64,000 nucleotides of DNA. Origin: Sepiola atlantica (taxonomy: Eukaryota > Mollusca > Cephalopoda > Sepiida > Sepiolidae). How positions within the stretch are numbered: the first letter of the stretch is position 1; the number at the start of each line of letters is the position of its first letter. The DNA lies in assembly GCA_963556195.1 (NCBI GenBank), contig CAUVYP010000254.1, positions 328,501 to 392,500 of the forward strand, written 5' to 3'. Under the pieces are notes generated by a model. The model was not told the origin of the DNA. It did no database searches and saw nothing but the letters and a program-made list of their open reading frames with translations. The translations under genes were made by a program, and so were the position numbers. Positions 58,445 to 64,000 of this stretch are shown here, one piece after another.

Positions 58445-59084
58445 CAGTGCTACGAGTTCGTCGAAGCACATTCCATTAAAGTACTTGTAAAACAAATACA
58501 AGGATGCAACAATACGGCGATGGGACAGGGGTTGGAGTTTGGTTGACAGTGTAAAGAAGGGGACGTTGTACCTATCTTAGCTTTCAGACACGAAATGAAA
58601 TAACAAAGCCTCTTTATAACAACAACGAAAGGGTTTATTCACAAAGGTTACCTATACCGTTTGGTATAGGTAGAAAGAAACTTGGACAGTGCCCGAGAGA
58701 GGAAGAGGAAAGTAGGACGTTCTTAGAGCTGCCAGAGGTCTGTCAGCAATTATCTTCAGGTGAAGATGGTAGTTGCTGGCACGTCCAGTGGACAGAAGCA
58801 GGAGAAAGAGAGAAAGAAGTGTTTCCTCGTTGCTTGCCGGGGGGGGGGGGTCTCTCTGGGGACCGCCTGTGATTCTCAAAGGGGCTGAAGTAGTTCTTCA
58901 GCTGACAGAAGGAATCCATGCACCCTGCAGGCTGATTGGTCAGTGTGTGACCAGCTCATTCAATGGGGACATTTTTCGGAGGGAGAAAATAGGTCTATTT
59001 ATGACAGCTACAACAATGCAGGACCTTTTAGATTGAAGACTATTTTTTGGACCCTGTTAAATAGAGAAAGACTAATGGTTGATG
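58445..59084 (-). other. LTR-like or regulatory segment, unassigned
   Basis: On the minus strand, reading from 59,000 down, there is ATAAATAG (TATA-like), GACCAATCAG, a mixed-composition body with a 10-bp C run (58,839-58,848 on the opposite strand as G), a perfect 10-bp hairpin TACCTATACC-GTTT-GGTATAGGTA at 58,649-58,672, and GTGAATAAACCC (AATAAA) near 58,635. The general look is of an LTR or untranslated region. I cannot find matching ends or a second copy, so the assignment is weak. Confidence 0.3.
58649..58672. repeat. Perfect 10-bp hairpin
   Basis: TACCTATACC and GGTATAGGTA flank the 4-base loop GTTT. All ten pairs are perfect. It could be a transcription terminator or structured RNA element of the surrounding LTR-like segment. 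Confidence 0.85.
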
Positions 59085-59662
59085 TGTCGGCCCAATACTC
59101 CATGCATGGGTGAATGATGGCTTTGTAGAGGTATAGGATACTTTAAGGTGCGAGTATTTTTCTAACACGGTAAAGGGTACCCACCTTCTTGGCGATGTCT
59201 TCTATGCATTTGTTCCAATTTATGTTACCTGTCAATGTTACGTCAAGGAGTTGAATGATGAAATCTCAGATAAAGTGTTATTATCCATGGCAATCAATGG
59301 TTTAAAGAGTTCTTTGTAATTGTTGAAAGAAAGGAGCTTTGTCTCAGTAGCATCAAATGTTACCATATATTTACGTCCCCTTGCTTCTACAGAGTGGGGG
59401 TCATTTTCTAAGATTTTAGACATTGCCTTGGATATGTATACATTTGCTTTTCCCATATGTTTGGTATAGAGTGCGGTGTCATCAGCAAATATACCCATCT
59501 CGGACACAATTTCATCAAGGAAGTCGTTTATTAATATCAGGAACGTCCGAGGATCGACATCAATGTCATGTTGTTGAATGTACGGCAATTTTTCTCTTGT
59601 CTGAGAAGGATCTGATTATATTAAGTATTCGTCCAGTAATACTATACGAAGAAGGGTGTTAG
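59085..59662 (-). pseudogene. LINE reverse transcriptase fragment (Jockey/CR1-like), minus strand
   Basis: Reading the minus strand from 59,662: YSITGRILNIIRSFSDKR, a break near 59,580, then ILINDFLDEIVSEMGIFADD (the FADD box of the RT catalytic core), a thumb-side segment with KILENDPHSVEARGRKYMVT, and FNNYKELFKPLIAMDNNTL. Past a stop it goes on to LTGNINWNKCIEDIAKKVG and LYLYKAIIHPCMEY. The same order is present on the plus strand at 60,498-61,761, so this is a fragment of the same LINE family in opposite orientation. Stops and frameshifts make it dead. Confidence 0.85.
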
Positions 59663-60240
59663 TGAATGAATTTGTCCATGAATATGGACGAAAGAGAAAA
59701 GTTAGAAGGTTCACGTGGTTAAATGAATATTCCAAAGTAGGGGACAGAAAAGTTCTTGTAGTAAGGATATGTGTCTGTACACAGGTGTAAAAGTCAATTC
59801 ATGTGTAAATAGTTATGTGTGTGTTCAATATAGAGTCCACGTGTGTGTAGTCACCATTTTGATTTCTCGGTTCTTTGTGGTTTAGTTGACTTGGCCAGTT
59901 GTAGTAGTCGTCTACATGCCGAGAGAGGTTGTTAGGCATCTTGTGCCTGAGAAGAAAAAGAGAACAGCGCATTGCGCTCAAGTGTTTATATAGTTATGCT
60001 AGGCCCCTGAGATTCGTCTAAGAGAAGGCCACTGATTGATAAAACCAATGAGAAAGTAGATTGCTTGAACCAATCAGTGGGCACCTAATAAGTCATTGAT
60101 ATTCAAACAATATGGTGGCTGTGCGCCAGCTTGTAGAAAACTGCTACAAGAAAACACAAAATATTATGTAAATTTGTGATATTTTTATATTTATATTTTA
60201 TATGTGATATTTTTATATAAGGTGTTATGAATATATGTTA
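59663..60240 (-). other. Spacer between inverted LINE fragments, promoter-like on the minus strand
   Basis: There is no coding frame I can support. On the minus strand a CCAAT-type GATTGG near 60,070 and another near 60,045 precede AACTATATAAACACTTG, a strong TATA box at 59,985-59,992. The palindrome GCGCAATGCGC lies about 15 bp downstream. This order resembles an LTR promoter. A 6-bp hairpin GTCCAT-GAAT-ATGGAC is at 59,674-59,689. Confidence 0.35.
59985..59992 (-). promoter_or_regulatory. TATA box (TATATAAA), minus strand
   Basis: TATATAAA on the minus strand, with CCAAT-like motifs 55-85 bp upstream and a GCGCAATGCGC palindrome just downstream. Probably part of a decayed LTR; no downstream gene is recognised. 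Confidence 0.4.
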
Positions 60241-60291
60241 TTTCTCTGTGCTGATGAGTGCCGTAAGCTCGAAACGATGTTGTATGTAGGT
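60241..60291 (+). ncRNA. Candidate hammerhead ribozyme motif
   Basis: CTGATGA at 60,251-60,257 is a perfect core match. It is followed by a short hairpin (GTGC-CGTAA-GCTC with one U-U mismatch) and then GAAAC at 60,271-60,275, in hammerhead order and spacing. A short stem III could form as ACG/TGT closed by ATGT, with a GTA cleavage triplet. Stem I is weak, made mostly of wobble pairs. It sits among retroelement fragments, where hammerheads occur naturally. It is a motif by eye, not a folded model. Confidence 0.4.
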
Positions 60292-60456
60292 AAAATATTA
60301 AAATATAATTTAATATTATATATGTATAAATATTAATTGATTGATTAAGTTCAAATATGTGAATAAAGTGAACATAAAACCAATGTTTTCAAGAGTTCTC
60401 AATACTAAGTAGAGCATTTATAAAATTACATAAACAATAGTATAGCCTTATGTCAA
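60292..60456. other. AT-rich stretch, no gene seen
   Basis: AT-rich sequence between the ribozyme-like motif and the LINE junction. No coding frame is supported. Confidence 0.5.
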
Positions 60457-60512
60457 TCAACCAACGTTTCAATGCGTATGACAGGATGCGATAGCATCGA
60501 AACGTTGGTTGA
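60457..60512. repeat. 19-bp inverted repeat at the LINE 5' junction
   Basis: TCAACCAACGTTTCAATGC (60,457-60,475) and GCATCGAAACGTTGGTTGA (60,494-60,512) are reverse complements with one mismatch, separated by 18 bp. The right arm is plausibly LINE coding sequence (IETLVD just before the RT segment). The left arm is then an inverted copy at the truncation point. Confidence 0.88.
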
Positions 60513-61761
60513 CAATCTAGCGATAGTACGGCACTTAGTTAATGCTAAACTTCTTTCTGACCGCCAGTATGAATTTAGACAAGCACGATCTACTGCAGAC
60601 ATCCTAACGGTCATCTCAGAACGCATGTATCATACACTCGACAAGGCAGGTGAAGCTAGGGCAGTAGTGCTTGATATATCCAAGGCCTTTGACAAGGCAT
60701 GGCATAAAGGGCTTCTTCTGAAAATACGCTCATACGGTATTACTGGGCAATTACTTAATATAATTAGATCCTTCCTAACCAAAAGAAACATCCAGGTTGT
60801 CCTTGATGGCCGTTCATCTAAGCAACATGACATAAATGCTGGTGTACCCCAGGGATCTATCCTTGGACCTTTGTTGTTCCTGATCTATATAAACGATCTC
60901 CCTGATGACATAGAGTCAGAGATTGGTTTATTTCGCTGACGACACCACGCTTTACTCTTGCCATGTTGGCAAAACAGACGCGATACTATCCGAGACCATG
61001 GCTGAATCCTTAGAAAATGACCTCCAGGCTGTAGTGGATTGGGGTCATAAATGGTTGGTAACTTTTAATGCCGCAAAGACAAAGCCCTTTCCTTCAATAA
61101 CTACAAGAAACCTCTCCAACCACCGATTGTCATGGCAAATAACACCCTACCTGAGAGTTCATCATTCAAACTCCTCGGCCTAACCATCACAGGTAACATG
61201 AATTGGAACAAATACATTGAAGACATTGCCAAGGCTGCCACAAAGAAGGTTGGCTCTCTCTACTGTGCTAGTAAACTCCTCACACCTGACATTATCCTGT
61301 ATCTCTACAAAGCCACCATCTGCCCATGCATGGAGTATTGTTGTCACATCTGGGCTGGTGCATCATCTACTAGTCTCTCCCTCCTTGACAAGGTCCAAAA
61401 AAGAGTCGCCAACCTAATAGGTCCCTCACTGTCAGCCAAACTCCAGTCCCTGTCCCATCGCCACAATGTAGCATCCTTGTGCTTGTTTTACAAATACTTC
61501 AATGGATTGTGCCTAGATGAATTGGCTGCTCTGGTGCCCCTTCGTCGTAAGTTCACTAGACCAACTCGACAATCAACTAAATCCCATCCATTCACTGTGG
61601 CGGTCCCCAGATGCCGGAGAGCTTTCTACTCAAATAGCTTCTTTCCTCGTGTTGCTGGCCTCTGGAACTCCCTCTATGCCCCCTGTTTCCCCGACGGTAC
61701 TGACATGCAGAAATTTAAAATTAATGTAAACAGACATCTTGCTGTACAGATCCCAATTTAG
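60498..61761 (+). pseudogene. LINE ORF2 fragment: reverse transcriptase and C-terminus (Jockey/CR1-like)
   Basis: The plus strand encodes a non-LTR retrotransposon polymerase without its endonuclease and N-terminal RT part. In order: LLSDRQYEFRQARSTADILT; VVLDISKAFDKAWHKGLLLK (RT motif with catalytic aspartate); GITGQLLNIIRSFLTKR; AGVPQGSILGPLLFLIYIND; a frameshift near 60,932 (one extra T); YFADDTTLYS (second catalytic pair); a second frameshift near 61,085 that restores the frame; FKLLGLTITGNMNWN; a thumb and C-terminal domain with LYLYKATICPCMEYCCHIWA, NLIGPSLSAKLQSLSHRHNV, SHPFTVAVP and GLWNSL. It ends with a TAG near 61,761. The family reads between Jockey and CR1 types. It is 5'-truncated and twice frameshifted, hence inactive. 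Active relatives copy their RNA into chromosomes by target-primed reverse transcription. Confidence 0.9.
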
Positions 61762-61856
61762 GTTGACTTTCCCCCAACCTTCTCCCCTTTTCTTTTTTCT
61801 CAGTAACCCCTTACGTCTACATTGGTGGCCTGCCTTGTTTGGGGTGAAAAAAAAAT
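61762..61856 (+). other. 3' untranslated region and A-tail of the LINE
   Basis: A short T/C-rich 3' region starts with GGTTGACTTTCCCCCAACC, a possible hairpin. It ends in TTTGGGGTGAAAAAAAAA at about 61,847-61,855. The A run fits the 3' end of a LINE insertion. The following T run hides any target duplication. Confidence 0.65.
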
Positions 61857-62573
61857 TTTTTTTTAATTTCATGGTCACAGATAATCCCGGACATTTAGGC
61901 CCGAATGTTACTTGAAAATTAATCAGAGAACAATAAAATTATATAGAAATTCATGCCTCAAAAACATACTCGGCTTCTTGCATGGTTCAGAGGAAATAGA
62001 TGTTGGAAGTTGAAACTATTAATGGATGTGTCAATTTATGCTAGATTTAAAATTCAGAATAAAAGTAGCAGTAGGAGAAATGAATCTCGAAAGGCCGCTT
62101 ATAAATGATTGTGGCAGTGGGAGTGATTAAGTTAATTGTGAAGGGTGGAGGAATTTGGTGGTGGTCGGAGTTATTAAAACAGTTAGGGAGGAAGGGGCGC
62201 GTGTCATGCTTATTATGGTAAGAGAGGCGGTTGTAGAGGAAGGAGATGGGCGGGGTTAGATATTAAGGTAAATGGTGTGGGAGGAGAGAGGAAGGTCGCA
62301 TATAGTCGACTGCGCGAATTAATATTTAAATCAATAGTTCAATCAAGAAAAAAAAGTAAAAGTTCAATCAAGAGAGAAGGGGTTACAGCAAGGAGATAAG
62401 GAAGGGGTCAGATATTGAAATCTAAAGCATTAAAAATACTTGAAAATCCCCCAAATTTTATCTATCTCATCACTTCATTATCCATATATAAATACTCTAT
62501 CCACTATATTGAGCTCCACCATATTTCGAGAGGATCTAATATAATTTTTGATTTTTATATTATCTATTTATAG

Positions 62574-62574
<1 letters not shown>
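61857..62574. other. Spacer, purine-rich, no gene seen
   Basis: The plus strand is rich in G and A between about 62,100 and 62,420, with frequent GGAGG and GAAGG runs. AGTTCAATCAAGA occurs twice near 62,336 and 62,361. I see no convincing coding frame. Confidence 0.5.

Positions 62575-62665
<91 letters not shown>
62575..62665. repeat. Compound (TA)n(TG)n microsatellite
   Basis: About 30 TA units followed by about 15 TG units. Confidence 0.97.
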
Positions 62666-62667
<2 letters not shown>

Positions 62668-62738
62668 TTAGGCAGCACTTTCTCATTTATGAAGCAAATG
62701 AACAAAAAAGCTGGAGAAAGAAGAGAGACAGCGGAGAA

Positions 62739-62804
62739 ACGCGCCAAGAACATTTTCGCATTGAAGTCGTTGACGATTTTAAATGCGAAAACGTTCTTGG
62801 CGTG
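62739..62804. repeat. Strong hairpin with about 23-bp arms
   Basis: CGCGCCAAGAACATTTTCGC with ATT (62,740-62,762) pairs with AATGCGAAAACGTTCTTGGC with GTG (62,782-62,804). There are only two mismatches and a 19-base loop that contains GTCGTTGAC. Confidence 0.9.
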
Positions 62805-62844
62805 TTTTTGACGGTGACTTTACGTTTTTGACGGTGACTTTACG
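62805..62844. repeat. 20-bp tandem duplication
   Basis: TTTTTGACGGTGACTTTACG is present twice, back to back and identical, directly after the right arm of the hairpin. Confidence 0.95.
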
Positions 62845-62914
62845 TTTTCTTCTCAACCAAAAGTTTTTTATCTTGTGTTTTTTGTGTATACATTTTTCAA
62901 AGTTAAATGTGTCG

Positions 62915-63010
62915 CATTGCTGCAGTGGCACATTGCTGCAGTGGCACATTGCTGCAGTGGCACATTGCTGCAGTGCCACATCACTTCAGTGTCGCATTGC
63001 TGCAATGTTG
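62915..63010. repeat. 16-bp minisatellite, 6 copies
   Basis: Units CATTGCTGCAGTGGCA (three identical), CATTGCTGCAGTGCCA, CATCACTTCAGTGTCG and CATTGCTGCAATGTTG. The last unit runs straight into LINE sequence encoding NVASLCLFYKYF, so the array sits at the left edge of a LINE fragment and may have grown from it. Confidence 0.93.
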
Positions 63011-63060
63011 CATCCCTATGCTTATTTTACAAGTACTTTCATGGAATGTACTCTGTTTAA
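63001..63060 (+). pseudogene. Short LINE fragment (left part of a split copy)
   Basis: CAATGTTGCATCCCTATGCT and the following bases encode NVASLCLFYKYFHGM. This matches NVASLCLFYKYFNGL of the LINE copy at 61,465-61,515. In that copy the next recognisable block (TRPTRQSTKSHPF) follows within about 40 bp. Here it appears only at about 63,785, so the copy is split. Confidence 0.78.
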
Positions 63061-63774
63061 CTTACTGTGTAAAAATGCAGTAGGCTGCATTTTTTTAAAG
63101 TGATATGGCAGACGTTTTAAATGTTAGATGCTCAACCAAAGGAAGGAGGGGGCCACAAAATAAAGTGAAAATATCTTTGGTTTTATTTGGGCCACCCCAG
63201 AAGTTTGTTTCCCTTTGAGATGAATTAAGTATCTCATAAAAGGCGGGACCCATGCTGGGATGTTCACGGATTGTCGCCATGATAATTCTCTGGCTGACAT
63301 TAATCTTCGGGGGAGGGGGGATATCTCAAGTGGTTAGAGCTTAGGTGGTTTATCACCAGTCAGAAATACCCGGCCAGGAAGTAAGAGATGAGAGGGGAGA
63401 TCTGGCCCATTGGGCATGACAGGAAGTTGGGGTTTTGGGGAGAGCTGGCGGGGAGTTGAAGCTGAGTGCCTGTGGAGGCAAGATGGCTCATCTGGGGCTC
63501 TAACCAAAGGACTGTGGGGGACTTGTTTCCATTTCGCCAGGATAGACAGATCTCATTTGCAACTTTGCCATTCAGTCTGGGGAACACGAGTATGATTTAG
63601 ATCCAACAAATAACTTTGTTTCTTGTTGATAAACTTGACTCACGGTTGTTGCAGCATTGAGTGAGATCGCACAACAAGTTTTGGACCGGCACAATGTGTG
63701 GAGATGATTACGGTGAGTGCAATGAACGCACGGACAAACACATTCATACATACATGATCAAAACTGCACTTGTA
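63061..63774. other. Intervening segment inside the split LINE, unassigned
   Basis: About 710 bp separate the two parts of the LINE fragment, so this is probably a later insertion. It has moderate GC. Near 63,325 it contains ATATCTCAAGTGGTTAGAGC, a good tRNA A-box-like sequence, but I find no B-box. The open frames are short and unlike any family I know. Confidence 0.5.
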
Positions 63775-64000
63775 TCCCATCAACATAAATCCACTCGATC
63801 CACCCGACTAGCAACAAAATCCCACCCCTTCACTGTAGAGGTTCTTACCAACCCTAACCCTAACCAATCACTGTAGAGATTCTTAGATACCAGAACATTT
63901 CTTACTCTAATAGCTTCTTTCCTTGGACCAATTGCCTTTGGAATTCCCTCCCTGCTTCCTGTTACCCCGACCATACCAACATGCATAAAGTTAAACGTTA
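63775..64000 (+). pseudogene. LINE ORF2 C-terminal fragment, interrupted by a telomere-motif insertion
   Basis: It encodes STRSTRLATKSHPFTVEV, then after an interruption ISYSNSFFPW, CLWNSLPASCYPD and a following NMHK. These match the C-terminus of the LINE copy at 61,555-61,725 (SHPFTVAVP, YSNSFFPRV, LWNSLYAPC, DMQK). The window ends before the stop codon. The interruption at 63,848-63,867 is described separately. Confidence 0.82.
63830..63885. repeat. Telomere-motif insertion with 18-bp flanking duplication
   Basis: TCACTGTAGAGGTTCTTA (63,830-63,847) and TCACTGTAGAGATTCTTA (63,868-63,885) flank CCAACCCTAACCCTAACCAA. The uninterrupted LINE relative has a single version of this region. The arrangement looks like a small insertion of telomeric repeat with a target duplication. 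Confidence 0.85.

Noticed and set aside
62783..63103. Frame over the 16-bp minisatellite as a gene
   Set aside because: Its recognisable end (NVASLCLFYKYF) is LINE-derived and the rest is repeat and hairpin sequence.
63310..63400. Functional tRNA gene
   Set aside because: Only an A-box-like sequence is present. No B-box, anticodon arm or acceptor stem could be found.

Overview
This window is animal (metazoan) DNA. It has no operons, ribosome-binding sites or bacterial genes. It shows a very long head-to-tail satellite array, then retroelement debris, microsatellites, minisatellites, vertebrate-type CCCTAA telomere motifs and one probable spliced exon. The mix of GIY-YIG retroelements of Penelope-like type, a GVQW3/mariner-like DNA transposon relic and Jockey/CR1-like LINEs suggests a marine invertebrate. 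A mollusc such as a cephalopod is my best guess, but that is inference and not proven.

Positions 1 to about 48,448 are one satellite array of roughly 260 monomers of about 186 bp, already in progress at base 1. There are two diverged subfamilies. A fills 1-14,650 and 17,765-20,224; B fills 14,650-17,764 and 20,224-48,448. Blocks of monomers are duplicated at exact multiples of the monomer length (7, 11, 14, 15, 17, 30 and 42 units). The clearest is a near-identical 5,574-bp tandem duplication at 12,191-23,338 that carries the A-to-B transition twice. Because 186 = 3 x 62, reading frames persist from monomer to monomer on both strands, which gives many short open frames. I do not regard these as genes: the fixed A/B differences nearly all change the amino acid.

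From 48,449 to the end the window is a graveyard of mobile elements. At 48,449-49,453 there is a 5'-truncated retroelement encoding the end of a reverse transcriptase and a GIY-YIG endonuclease; its junction with the satellite carries a perfect 19-bp inverted duplication. An AT-rich low-complexity zone follows at 49,546-50,770. Two related elements lie at 51,405-51,960 and 55,548-56,608. Each has inverted terminal arms, a tRNA-like segment and a hammerhead-ribozyme-like core; the second also carries a broken Penelope-type GIY-YIG endonuclease. A probable exon resembling the opioid growth factor receptor (OGFR) family is at 52,077-52,220. A palindromic mariner relic is at 53,687-54,245. Three fragments of one LINE family are at 59,085-59,662 (minus), 60,498-61,856 (plus) and 63,001-64,000 (plus, interrupted). 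Minisatellites of 60, 59, 16 and 16 bp lie among them.

No intact host gene is visible. The elements look dead: 5'-truncated, frameshifted or stop-interrupted. The most unusual signals are the recurring inverted duplications at element ends, the shared tRNA-like plus ribozyme-like terminal unit, a telomere-motif insertion with flanking duplication inside a LINE, and the nested higher-order structure of the satellite.
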